DNA from: Gemmatimonadota bacterium
GTDB taxonomy: Bacteria; Gemmatimonadota; Gemmatimonadetes; Gemmatimonadales; Gemmatimonadaceae
Direction of reading: 5' to 3'
DNA length: 34,108 nt
NCBI GenBank assembly: GCA_026387895.1
Contig: JAPLKT010000139.1
Span: 1 to 34,108 of the forward strand
The position numbers and the translations under genes are program-made. Positions 26,490 to 34,108 of this stretch are shown here, one piece after another (within the stretch, counting starts at the first letter, position 1; every line of letters starts with the position of its first letter). Below the pieces are notes generated by a model. The model did not search any database, was not told the origin of the DNA, and worked only from the letters and a program-made list of their open reading frames with translations.

Positions 26490-28937
26490 ATGACTCGCCA
26501 CCGACTTCTGACACTCGCGCTCGCCGGACTGTTCGCGAGCCCCCTCGCGGTGTCGTTGCCCGCGCCGCTCGCCGCGCAAGCCACCGATACCCTTCGTACG
26601 ACCGGACTCGTTGCCTCGGTCGAAGTGGTGCGGGATCGCCAAGGGATCTCGCACATCTACGCCAAGAACGAGCATGACTTGTTCTTCACCCAAGGCTACG
26701 TCGCGGCACGCGATCGGCTGTTCCAACTCGAACTCTGGCGGCGTCAGGCCACGGGAACGGTTGCCGAACTGCTCGGCCCGCGCGAACTCCAACGCGATAT
26801 CGGCGCACGACTGTTTGCGTTCCGCGGCGATATGTCCAAGGAGCTGTCCCACTATCATCCGCGGAGTCGCACGATCATCGGCGCCTTTGTGGATGGCGTG
26901 AATGCGTACATCGCGGTGACGGAGCGCGACCCGAAGCTCCTGCCGATGGAGTTCCGCCTGCTCGACACCAAGCCGGGACGGTGGACGCCCGCAATCGTGA
27001 TCTCGCGACATGGCGGACTGCTCGGCAACATCGAGCAAGAGCTCGCGGTCACCCGAGCGGTCGCTGCAGTTGGGGCGCCCACGGTGAAATCGCTCTGGAG
27101 TTTTCATCCCGGCGACCCGGATCTGACGATTGATCCGGCTATCGATCCATCGCTGCTGAGCGCAAAGATTCTGGATCTGTATCGCGCCTATCGCGCACCG
27201 GTGCGATTCCAGCCGAGTGATGTGAAGCTGGCCAGCGCGCGCAATAGCAGCGAGAGCTGGAAATCGCTCGCGGCCGCCACGCAGGCGGCGTACGACGAGG
27301 TCCAGCAGAACCAGATCCGCGATATTGGCAGCAACAATTGGGTTGTGAGTGGATCGCGGTCGGCGAGTGGAAAGCCGTTGCTCGCCAACGATCCGCATCG
27401 TGCGCAGGCCTCGCCGTCGTTGCGCTACTGGGTGCATCTCGTGGCCCCAGGTTGGAACGTGATTGGTGGGGGAGAGCCCGAGATCCCTGGTGTCTCGATT
27501 GGGCACAACGAATACGGCGCGTGGGGGCTCACGATCTTCGCCACGGACGGTGAGGATTTGTATGTCTATAAGACCAATCCTGCCAACCCGCGCGAGTATC
27601 GCTACGGCAACGGGTGGGAAGCGATGCGCACGGTGGAGGAGAACATCCCGGTGAAGGGTGCTCCTGCGTCGCACGTGGAGTTGCGATTCACGCGACACGG
27701 CCCCGTCGTGTACGAAGACACGCTGCATCATGTGGCGTATGCGGTGCGCGCTGCTTGGCTTGAGCCTGGCGCCTCGCCGTATCTCGCGAGCCTGCGCATG
27801 GATCAAGCCAAGAACTGGGACGAATTCCGCGCCGCGTGCGCGGCGAGCTTCATTCCGGGCGAGAACATGATCTGGGCCGACCGCACCGGGCACATCGGCT
27901 GGCAGTCGGTGGGGATCGCGCCGGTCCGCACGCACTGGAGCGGACTGGTTGCCGTTCCGGGCGACGGGCGTTTCGAGTGGAAGGGGTATCTGCCGATTCT
28001 CGAGAAGCCGCATTCGGCGGATCCAGCTGAGGGCTTTATTGCTACCGCCAACAACGACCTGATTCCGCGCGGTTATGCGCACATGGACGCAGTGGGATTC
28101 GAGTGGACCGATCCGTACCGCTGGGATCGGATCTCCGAAGTGCTGCGCGCTGGGCAAAAGCTGACCGTGGACGACATGACTCGGCTCCAAACCGATTACA
28201 CGTCGCTTCCCGCACGCCAACTCGTGCCGCTACTGAGCGCCGTGAAGTCCGTGGTACCCGCTGTCGAAGCCGCGCGTCTCGCATTGCTCAACTGGGACCG
28301 CGTACTCGGCGTGCAGTCCGTTCCTGCTGGGATTTACGAAGCCTGGTGCCGCGCTCTCGCTGTGGACCTCACACAGCGACAGGTCCCGGCATCCATCCGC
28401 GCGTATCTCAACACGCTCTCAACCGGACGTGTGGTGGAGTTGCTCACCGCGCCGCCGGCCGCGCTGGGACGCACGCCCGCGGCCGCACGCGACTCACTCG
28501 TGCTCCGCGCACTCGAGACGGCCGTGGCAGATCTCACCAAGCGCTTTGGTGCCGATCCCACCAAGTGGATGTACGGTCAAGACGGCTACCATCACGCACT
28601 GATCACGCATCCGCTGAGTCCTGCTGTTTCGCCCGAGCTTCGCAAGCAACTCGACGTGGGTCCCGCGCCACGCGGCGGTGATGCGACCACCGTTGGCGCC
28701 ACTGGAAATGGCGGCAATCAAACGTCGGGCGCTTCGTTCCGTATGGTCGTCGATCTCGCCGATTGGGAGCGCACGGTGGGGACCAACACGCCGGGGCAGT
28801 CGGGCGACCCGTCCAATGCCCACTATCGGGATCTCTTTCCGCTGTGGGCCGAGGATCGGTTCTTTGCGGTGCCGTATGCGCGTGCGCAGATTTTGAAGAA
28901 TGCCGAACAGCGCTCGGTGATGATTCCTCAACGGTGA
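26490..28937 (+). CDS. Penicillin acylase family (Ntn hydrolase) protein, exported
   Basis: An 815-residue protein with a signal peptide (about residues 1-30, APLAAQ). The alpha-chain part opens with VEVVRDRQGISHIYAKNEHD and FTQGYVAARDRLFQLELWRR, which are family hallmarks. The self-cleavage site and catalytic Ser is S281 in RDIGSNNWVVSG, followed by KPLLANDPHR and the ENMIWADRTGHIGWQ block of the beta chain. Members hydrolyse amides such as penicillins, aculeacin or acyl-homoserine lactones; the substrate is not determinable here. ATG 26490 suits the signal peptide; an ATG at 26436 is also in frame and neither has a clear Shine-Dalgarno. Its TGA overlaps the DUF3472 ATG. Confidence 0.93.
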   Translation: MTRHRLLTLALAGLFASPLAVSLPAPLAAQATDTLRTTGLVASVEVVRDRQGISHIYAKNEHDLFFTQGYVAARDRLFQLELWRRQATGTVAELLGPRELQRDIGARLFAFRGDMSKELSHYHPRSRTIIGAFVDGVNAYIAVTERDPKLLPMEFRLLDTKPGRWTPAIVISRHGGLLGNIEQELAVTRAVAAVGAPTVKSLWSFHPGDPDLTIDPAIDPSLLSAKILDLYRAYRAPVRFQPSDVKLASARNSSESWKSLAAATQAAYDEVQQNQIRDIGSNNWVVSGSRSASGKPLLANDPHRAQASPSLRYWVHLVAPGWNVIGGGEPEIPGVSIGHNEYGAWGLTIFATDGEDLYVYKTNPANPREYRYGNGWEAMRTVEENIPVKGAPASHVELRFTRHGPVVYEDTLHHVAYAVRAAWLEPGASPYLASLRMDQAKNWDEFRAACAASFIPGENMIWADRTGHIGWQSVGIAPVRTHWSGLVAVPGDGRFEWKGYLPILEKPHSADPAEGFIATANNDLIPRGYAHMDAVGFEWTDPYRWDRISEVLRAGQKLTVDDMTRLQTDYTSLPARQLVPLLSAVKSVVPAVEAARLALLNWDRVLGVQSVPAGIYEAWCRALAVDLTQRQVPASIRAYLNTLSTGRVVELLTAPPAALGRTPAAARDSLVLRALETAVADLTKRFGADPTKWMYGQDGYHHALITHPLSPAVSPELRKQLDVGPAPRGGDATTVGATGNGGNQTSGASFRMVVDLADWERTVGTNTPGQSGDPSNAHYRDLFPLWAEDRFFAVPYARAQILKNAEQRSVMIPQR

Positions 28938-30232
28938 TGGTCATGTCTCTGCTGCGTCGCGTGCTTTTGGGTCGCTCCGCGCTGCTCGCGCTTCCGCTCG
29001 TCGTTCCAGCAGCGCTCTCCTTTCGCGCGCTACTGGAACCGCGTGCGGAGTTGCGTGTGCCGGCGTTTACGGCGTATTTGCTGCCGGACGCTGATGCGGC
29101 GCGAGTGTCGCAGAATCGGCCCGTGCAGCCATTCGTGGTGCGTGGGAGCAGTCTGGCGTGGTATGGGCAGTTGACGGCGCGCGGCAGTGTGACCGCTGCG
29201 GTCGCGCTTCAGCTTCCGGCTGGTGCGCACCAATCCATGCGACTCTCGGTTGGCACACAGACGCATGACGCGTTAGTCACGGGAACAGGCGCAGAGGTTC
29301 GCATCCCGTTTGGCGATTTTACCGTGGCCGACACTGGCTATCTGAAAATCGAACTCACCACCACCGATGGCGCCGCGGTGCCAGCCATCGCGGTGCAGGC
29401 ACTATTGCTTGACGGCGCCGCAACCACAGGCGCGCACTTCAACACCGACCCGCGCCGCAACGCCGCGAGCGTCCATCTCCGATATCCCGTAGACAGCACC
29501 CTCACCGTGACGGGCTTTTACAACGAAGTCACGGCCGTCGACGATCCGGTCACTACCTACTACATGGCCACCGGTTTTGCCCGTGGCTATTTCGGGATGC
29601 AGGTGAACTCGCTGACGGAGCGTCGCATCATCTTCTCGGTGTGGGATGCCGCCAACGGCACTAACGCCAAGGATCGGACTACCGTTGCGCCAGAAAATTT
29701 CACGCAACTCATCGGCAAAGGCGACGGTGTGGTCGCCGAGGTGTTTGGCAACGAAGGGACCGGTGGGCATTCACATCTCGTGTACAACTGGAAGACTGGT
29801 TCCACGCAGAAGTTCTTTGTGACCGCGAAGCCTGATGGCGAGAGCACCATCTACTCGGGCTACTGGTTCCACCCGGAGAAGAACGCGTGGATGCTTGTCG
29901 CTAGCTTCCGTGCCCCCAAGGACGGGCTCGGACTCCGCCGTCTCTATTCGTTCAGCGAGAACTTTGGCGGCAACAACGGCCATCTGCGTCGCAAGGCGCG
30001 CTTCGGCAATCAGTGGATCCAACTCAGCGATGGCCGCTGGCAAGAACTCACCACCGCAACATTCAGCCACGACGCCACCGGCAAGGACGCGCGGCTCGAC
30101 CGATTCATGGGCGTGGAGAACGGACAGTTCTTTTTGAGCCACGGCGGATTCGTGCCTGGCTTTACGCTCATGGGAACCCCCTTTACGCGCGCGCCGAGCG
30201 GCACGCCGCCGACGATCGTCCTGCCGAAATGA
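28937..30232 (+). CDS. DUF3472 domain protein with DUF5077-like N-terminus, exported
   Basis: A 431-residue protein. A hydrophobic N-terminal signal (residues about 10-30) precedes a region AFTAYLLPDADAARVSQ that resembles DUF5077. A beta-rich domain follows, and then a DUF3472 module: SVHLRYPVDSTL, GFYNEVTAVDD, YYMATGFARGYFGMQVNS and ERRIIFSVWDA. These families are usually exported and of unknown function; carbohydrate-related roles have been suggested for relatives. It starts at the ATG overlapping the penicillin acylase stop (TGATG), with another ATG two codons on. It converges with the YhcH-family gene, leaving a 21-bp gap. Confidence 0.85.
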   Translation: MVMSLLRRVLLGRSALLALPLVVPAALSFRALLEPRAELRVPAFTAYLLPDADAARVSQNRPVQPFVVRGSSLAWYGQLTARGSVTAAVALQLPAGAHQSMRLSVGTQTHDALVTGTGAEVRIPFGDFTVADTGYLKIELTTTDGAAVPAIAVQALLLDGAATTGAHFNTDPRRNAASVHLRYPVDSTLTVTGFYNEVTAVDDPVTTYYMATGFARGYFGMQVNSLTERRIIFSVWDAANGTNAKDRTTVAPENFTQLIGKGDGVVAEVFGNEGTGGHSHLVYNWKTGSTQKFFVTAKPDGESTIYSGYWFHPEKNAWMLVASFRAPKDGLGLRRLYSFSENFGGNNGHLRRKARFGNQWIQLSDGRWQELTTATFSHDATGKDARLDRFMGVENGQFFLSHGGFVPGFTLMGTPFTRAPSGTPPTIVLPK

Positions 30233-30253
30233 GTGCGGGGGGCCGTGCGAGGG

Positions 30254-30712
30254 TTACGCGACGACCGGAACTTTCACCACGATTTTCCGCGTCGCAGCCG
30301 GCGTGGTGACCGCAACATTCGGGCGATGCGCGTCCTGCGGAAAGAACACCGCGAACATCCCAGCGCCGACGACCAGCGCGGTTGTCGGCGCTGGTGCGTT
30401 GCCGTAGAAACACACGTCCTGGTCTGCGTCGTACGGTGTGGCGACAGGCAGCGTCTCGATCGGCGCGACTGGAATGCACTCGAGTCCTGACACGACATAC
30501 TGGATGTCGATGTACCGACGGTGCGATTCCCACTTCCGTTGTTCGGCAGGTTCGGTGCGGTACGACATCACGCGGGCTTCGCAGCCGTGGCCGATGTCGT
30601 GGTTGCCGTCGGGCGTCGTGCCGTCGAAGGCTGCAAGCCAGTGGAAGCAGTGCGCGAAGGCTGGGTGCAGCGGCGCATACTGCGGCGCGTTGGCAATGTG
30701 GTCGCAGATCAT
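30254..30712 (-). CDS. YhcH/YjgK/YiaL family (DUF386) protein
   Basis: A 152-residue protein, the standard family length. Blocks HKxxD-like region (ESHRRYIDIQYVVSGLE), DQDVCFYG and FAVFFPQDAHRPNVAV are clear; the conserved Glu/His residues form the putative metal site of this cupin-like fold. Family members sit near sugar acid or sialic acid catabolism genes and may act as anomerases, but no such genes are nearby here. ATG 30712 gives the normal N-terminus; the frame is open much further upstream, but that part looks non-coding. It is cytoplasmic. Confidence 0.9.
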   Translation of the reverse strand: MICDHIANAPQYAPLHPAFAHCFHWLAAFDGTTPDGNHDIGHGCEARVMSYRTEPAEQRKWESHRRYIDIQYVVSGLECIPVAPIETLPVATPYDADQDVCFYGNAPAPTTALVVGAGMFAVFFPQDAHRPNVAVTTPAATRKIVVKVPVVA

Positions 30713-30889
30713 TCTGAAATGTACGGATGGTGCGGCTTCTGGGCAGGTTGATGCCCCGGAATGATGCGTCGGAACACGAATAGTTGACGCCCCGCGTTGG
30801 TATTCTTTAACAACAATCGCTCCCGTTCGTCCATTAACAGTATGTTGCTGGATCTCCACGAACCTCCCCCCGTCCGCCGCTCCGTGATA

Positions 30890-32665
30890 ATGTCGCATCC
30901 CTGTGTTCCGACACTGCTAGCTAGAGTACGGATTGCTTGTTCCGCACCCGCGGCTGCGAGCCTCGCGCTCTGTCAGATTGTCGGCCTCGCCGCCTGCAGC
31001 GCCTCGCAGCCCGCCGCTACGGTCACCCCGACGACTCCAGCGGCCACTGCGCCAGGTGCGCCGAGCAGTGTGGTCGCGACGTCGGGGAACGGAAGCGTTT
31101 CCCTGAAGTTCACTGCACCATTGTCGACCGGTGGGTCGCCCATCACCAGCTACACCGCGACCTGCACGGCGAGCGGGGGGAGCCGAAGTGCTTCGGGACC
31201 TGCGAGTCCCATAACTGTACAGGGAGTATCAAACGGGGTCAGCTACGCGTGCACGGTCACGGCTGCAAACGTAGTTGGAACTGGAAGCCCATCGCCGGCG
31301 GCCAACGTGACGCCAGCGGCCACCGTCGCGCTTGGCGCGTTCGCCGGCAATATCGTGTTGGGGGTGCCCACGGGAAGTAGTGTGACCGCCAACGTATACG
31401 CCCCCACGCAATCGGGCTCGGTGTACATCGCATACGGGACGACGCCTGGTGTATACGACCGGCAAACGAGCACGGTGTCGATTACCGCAGGTACGCCACT
31501 CGAGATTCCGATCACGGGGCTCACGACCGACACGCGCTACTACTACCGTCTCTACTACGCGACGGGGAGTGCCAGCGCAGGCCCCACCGACGAATACACC
31601 TTCCACACGTCGCGCCCCGCGGGAGCTGCCTTCACCTTCGCGGCACAGGGGGATTCACACCCCGAGCGTGCAAATAGCGAGTTCGATGCAACGCTCTATA
31701 CCCGCACGCTGACCGCTGCGGCCAACGATCGCCCGGATTTCTTCTTCACTAGCGGCGACGATTTTAGTGTCGATACGCAAGATCCGCTGACCATCACCGA
31801 GCCGATCGTCGCCAATCGATACCTCATTCAGCGGCCATACCTCGGCATCATCGGCCGCAGTGCACCAGTGTTCTTGGTGAACGGCAATCATGAACAAGCG
31901 GCGCGCTATCTCCTCAATGGAACACCGAACAGCGTAGCCGTGTGGGCGCAGAATGCCCGCAATCGTCTCTACTCGCAGCCGGCGCCAAGTGCGTTCTATT
32001 CCGGCAACAGCGAGGTCGTGCCCGACGTTGGATTGTTGCGCAACTACTACGCTTTCACTTGGGGCGATGCGCTCTTCGTCACGATCGATCCGTATTGGGG
32101 GTCGCCGGTCTGCGTCGATAATCCGTTCTTCGGCGGCGCTAAACGAAGCAGCATCTGGGACGTCACCCACGGCGACGCACAGTATCAGTGGCTCAAGCGC
32201 ACGCTCGAGCAAAGTTCCGCCAAATACAAGTTTGTTTTTGCGCACCACGTCATGGGGACGCAGCGCGGTGGCACCGATGTGGCGCGCCTGTACGAGTGGG
32301 GCGGGCAAAGCCAGAATGGCAACTATGACTTTGCCGCGCAACGTCCGACCTGGGCGATGCCGATCCATCAGCTGCTCGTGGCCAACCACGTGACGATTTT
32401 CTTCCAAGGGCACGATCACATCTTCGTGCACCAGCAACTCGACGGCGTCACCTATCAAACGCTTCCAGAGCCCGCGGATCCGAACTATTCGCTCTTCAAC
32501 GCCGATGCCTACGCCACCGGCGACAAGTTTCCGAACGCGGGATACGCGCGCATCTCCGTGGGGCCTACTGGGGTGAAGGTCGAATATGTGCGCAGCTGGC
32601 TCCCGCAAGACGAACTCCCCGGGAAAACCACCGGAACGGTCGCCTTCAGCTACACCATCCCCTAG
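30890..32665 (+). CDS. Metallophosphoesterase lipoprotein with fibronectin type III domain
   Basis: A 591-residue protein. An LAAC lipobox near residue 35 predicts a lipoprotein. An FN3-like domain follows (APSSVVATSGNGSVSLKFTAP, given here only as its first part SSVVATSGNGSVSLKF, then PITSYTATC), then a second beta domain with DTRYYYRLYYATG. The calcineurin-like catalytic domain has AAQGDSH, SGDDFS, GNHE (residues 332-335), FAHHVMG and GHDH (507-510). It probably hydrolyses phosphoesters in the periplasm or on the cell surface, like purple-acid-phosphatase relatives. The start is uncertain (ATG 30890 or 30842, no clear Shine-Dalgarno). Its TAG stop overlaps the convergent TspO-like stop in the sequence CTAG. 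Confidence 0.87.
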   Translation: MSHPCVPTLLARVRIACSAPAAASLALCQIVGLAACSASQPAATVTPTTPAATAPGAPSSVVATSGNGSVSLKFTAPLSTGGSPITSYTATCTASGGSRSASGPASPITVQGVSNGVSYACTVTAANVVGTGSPSPAANVTPAATVALGAFAGNIVLGVPTGSSVTANVYAPTQSGSVYIAYGTTPGVYDRQTSTVSITAGTPLEIPITGLTTDTRYYYRLYYATGSASAGPTDEYTFHTSRPAGAAFTFAAQGDSHPERANSEFDATLYTRTLTAAANDRPDFFFTSGDDFSVDTQDPLTITEPIVANRYLIQRPYLGIIGRSAPVFLVNGNHEQAARYLLNGTPNSVAVWAQNARNRLYSQPAPSAFYSGNSEVVPDVGLLRNYYAFTWGDALFVTIDPYWGSPVCVDNPFFGGAKRSSIWDVTHGDAQYQWLKRTLEQSSAKYKFVFAHHVMGTQRGGTDVARLYEWGGQSQNGNYDFAAQRPTWAMPIHQLLVANHVTIFFQGHDHIFVHQQLDGVTYQTLPEPADPNYSLFNADAYATGDKFPNAGYARISVGPTGVKVEYVRSWLPQDELPGKTTGTVAFSYTIP

Positions 32666-33411
32666 CGAACCGCGCGCGCGCGCGCCCGGCCGACCCACCA
32701 CAGCCCGAGTCCGCCAACAATACCCGCGGGCACCAGAATGGCCGCAGGTCCGGCAATCACGGGCATGTCCACGAACCGCGCTCCGATCCCACGCAGCGCC
32801 CAGGCGACGACCAGCGGGAACACCCACGCGCCGCGCGCGTAGCTCATAGCCCAGCCGAGCGCGGTTGCGATAATCATCATCGCAACCGCGTACGTGGACT
32901 CACTGATGCCAAAGCCCTGCCACTGCACCACGTGCGCGTACTGGAAAATGTTCGCAATGATCGCGACGGAAATCCAGGCGAGATAAATCCCCGTGGGGAC
33001 CGTGACACACCAGTACTCCGCCGTACTCGCCGGCTCGCCGCCCGTTACGCGCTCAAACAGCGTAATCAGCGCGACGAGCATCACCGCCATCACGGCCAAC
33101 GCGCCGAGGAAGTGCGAGAAAGAAAAAGTGGAGATCCACGCGACATTGAGCGTGCCGACAATGATCCACCAGGGCCCGGTCCGCCGCACGCTGCGCGCGC
33201 TGCTCTCGCCCGGCAGCGCCTGAAAAACCGTGACCACCATCAACCCCACATAGATCAGGCTCCAGATCCCGAACACATAGTTGGCCGGGAGGAAGAGCGA
33301 CTGATAACGATTCGCGATCGTGCCAATAGAATCGCCACTCATCTTGCCCGAGGCGGCGAGTCCATTGCCGGCGAGCACGAGGATGAACACCACGAGGTTG
33401 AGGAATCTCAT
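32662..33411 (-). CDS. TspO/MBR-related membrane protein
   Basis: A 249-residue protein with about seven or eight hydrophobic segments. The N-terminal part contains FLPANYVFGIWSLIYVGL and several Trp residues, which resemble the TspO/MBR (tryptophan-rich sensory protein) family. It is clearly longer than classical TspO (about 160 residues), so it is a relative with extra helices rather than a typical TspO. The C-terminus is RARARAVR, from a CG dinucleotide run at 32671-32685. ATG 33411 lacks a strong Shine-Dalgarno. The stop codons of this gene and the metallophosphoesterase share CTAG. Confidence 0.68.
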   Translation of the reverse strand: MRFLNLVVFILVLAGNGLAASGKMSGDSIGTIANRYQSLFLPANYVFGIWSLIYVGLMVVTVFQALPGESSARSVRRTGPWWIIVGTLNVAWISTFSFSHFLGALAVMAVMLVALITLFERVTGGEPASTAEYWCVTVPTGIYLAWISVAIIANIFQYAHVVQWQGFGISESTYAVAMMIIATALGWAMSYARGAWVFPLVVAWALRGIGARFVDMPVIAGPAAILVPAGIVGGLGLWWVGRARARAVR

Positions 33412-33507
33412 GCAACAAAGATGCGGCGACTGGGCCCGGTTCGCTACGGCGGTGCGTGCTGCGCTGAGCGTGGTGCTCGGGACGTACGAGTCGGGAACGA
33501 GGTGCCC

Positions 33508-33843
33508 CTAATAGAGGCAGGCATCCAAAATCGAGAGTACCTCGTCGAGCATGGCTGCCGGTGCTCGGCCAATTCGCGTAGCCTTTCGGGCGCGGTAGTC
33601 GATGGACTTCACCTGTTCGGCCATCACAAAACCTGTGACATCGGCACTCGCCGGTACGGCGACGTGGAATGGGTGCCGTCGGTCAGTGTTTGTCACAGGG
33701 CAGGCGATGCATAGCCCCGTATGACGATTAAATAAATCGTTGCTGATGACAAGCGCCGGGCGCCGCCCGCGCTGTTCATGGCCGGCTTGCGGGTCAAAGC
33801 TCAGCGCAATCAGGTCGCCTTTTTTCGGGATGTACTCGGCCAC
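33508..33843 (-). CDS. mazF: MazF/PemK-family endoribonuclease toxin
   Basis: A 111-residue protein. The MazF signature is clear: KKGDLIALSFDPQAGHEQRG followed by RRPALVISNDLFN, then CPVTNTDRRHPFHV and MAEQVKSIDYRAR. The conserved Arg of RRPAL and the Ser/Thr of the active region are present, so an active mRNA interferase is expected. The start is GTG 33843, immediately after the antitoxin TAA (TAAGTG), with GAGGA upstream inside the antitoxin gene. It forms a toxin-antitoxin operon with the antitoxin at the window edge. Confidence 0.94.
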   Translation of the reverse strand: MAEYIPKKGDLIALSFDPQAGHEQRGRRPALVISNDLFNRHTGLCIACPVTNTDRRHPFHVAVPASADVTGFVMAEQVKSIDYRARKATRIGRAPAAMLDEVLSILDACLY

Positions 33844-34108
33844 TTACCATTCCTCTTGGCCGAGGGCGACTCCCCAGTCCACTTCGGCCGAGCGCGTGGG
33901 CTTCGGGCGCGTTCCCTTCGGGCGCGTTCCCTTCGGGCGCGTTCCCTTCGGGCGCGTTCCCTTCGGAAGATGACGGACCAGCTCGCGTAAGTCGTGCCCC
34001 CCGCGCACGCGCCGTGATGGCGTGAGCACAATCCGTCCCTCGTGTACCGAAACGTCGAAGCTGTCTCCAACGGCAACGCCAGCCTCGGCGAGGAGCGCTT
34101 TACTGAAG
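33844..34108 (-). CDS. mazE: MazE/AbrB-type antitoxin, 5'-truncated at the window edge
   Basis: The 87 visible residues start inside the AbrB-like DNA-binding domain (SKALLAEAGVAVGDSFDVSV, then HEGRIVLTPSRR). They continue through HDLRELVRHLP and end in the toxin-binding tail AEVDWGVALGQEEW. Between the two lies a (GTRPK)x4 expansion. The 5' end is beyond the window. Its TAA (33844-33846) directly abuts the MazF GTG. Confidence 0.9.
   Translation of the reverse strand, partial: FSKALLAEAGVAVGDSFDVSVHEGRIVLTPSRRVRGGHDLRELVRHLPKGTRPKGTRPKGTRPKGTRPKPTRSAEVDWGVALGQEEW
33901..33966. repeat. 15-bp tandem repeat CTTCGGGCGCGTTCC x4
   Basis: Four perfect copies at 33901, 33916, 33931 and 33946, plus CTTCGG to 33966. 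On the minus strand this encodes a Lys-Gly-Thr-Arg-Pro pentapeptide repeat in the MazE linker. Confidence 0.93.

Noticed and set aside
26382-28220. N-terminal extension of the ABC-F frame by more than 600 codons
   Set aside because: The extra part is antisense to the penicillin acylase gene and has no ABC-F features; the protein begins naturally at ATG 26381.
31655-32827. Minus-strand open frame of 390 codons opposite the metallophosphoesterase
   Set aside because: No domain signal, and the opposite strand carries all catalytic motifs of the phosphoesterase.
33901-33966. Possible CRISPR array or integration site repeats
   Set aside because: Contiguous 15-bp repeats within the MazE coding frame, no spacers, no integrase or cas gene nearby.

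Overview
The window is a high-GC bacterial chromosome segment from a Gram-negative (diderm) organism. It holds a TonB-dependent outer-membrane receptor, lipoproteins, a PorV/PorQ-like barrel and a periplasmic Cu/Zn superoxide dismutase. The mix of secreted BNR/Asp-box proteins with Gly/Arg-rich loops, a YVTN propeller, a DUF1028 lipoprotein and a Cox15-type heme A synthase is what I would expect from Gemmatimonadota. That placement is an inference from gene content; no rRNA or other marker gene is present.

Layout. 1-5354 (+): the 3' end of a large exported BNR/Asp-box protein, a hairpin terminator, then katG. 5390-7069 (-): a DUF4153-like membrane protein followed by a DUF3293 protein. 7155-7825 (+): a VF530 protein and a cupin joined by an ATGA overlap. 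7826-8104: a non-coding stretch with a strikingly AT-rich island. 8105-12350 (+): a His/Met/Cys-rich secreted protein, a TonB-dependent receptor and a secreted Asp-box protein with a Cys-Tyr-Cys-Cys cluster, read here as a probable copper (or related metal) handling operon. 12363-14050 (-): a fatty-acid-hydroxylase-like membrane enzyme and a DUF1028 lipoprotein. 14248-15862 (+): a YVTN propeller and a DUF188 (YaiI/YqxD) protein. 15887-16413 (-): a small membrane protein and a DUF2164 protein.

16506-21391 (-): a same-strand run of response regulator, histidine kinase, group II truncated hemoglobin, heme A synthase, RidA and Cu/Zn superoxide dismutase, ended by a strong hairpin; the contents suggest respiration and oxidative/nitrosative stress. 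21427-26381 (-): a Uup-type ABC-F ATPase, a PorV/PorQ-like barrel and an alpha/beta-hydrolase lipoprotein, the last two coupled by a TAATG overlap. 26490-30232 (+): a penicillin-acylase-family Ntn hydrolase coupled (TGATG) to a DUF3472 protein. 30254-33411: a YhcH-family protein (-), a metallophosphoesterase lipoprotein (+) and a TspO/MBR-like membrane protein (-). 33508-34108 (-): a MazF toxin and the 3' part of its MazE antitoxin.

A recurring property is in-frame tandem repeats with units that are multiples of three (6, 9, 12 and 15 bp). They lie in linkers, tails or signal peptides of otherwise conserved proteins: the histidine kinase tail, the Uup linker, the MazE linker, the hydrolase signal peptide and the metal-binding region of the His/Met-rich protein. 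The most promising candidate for an undescribed system is the 8105-12350 operon with its AT-rich upstream region.
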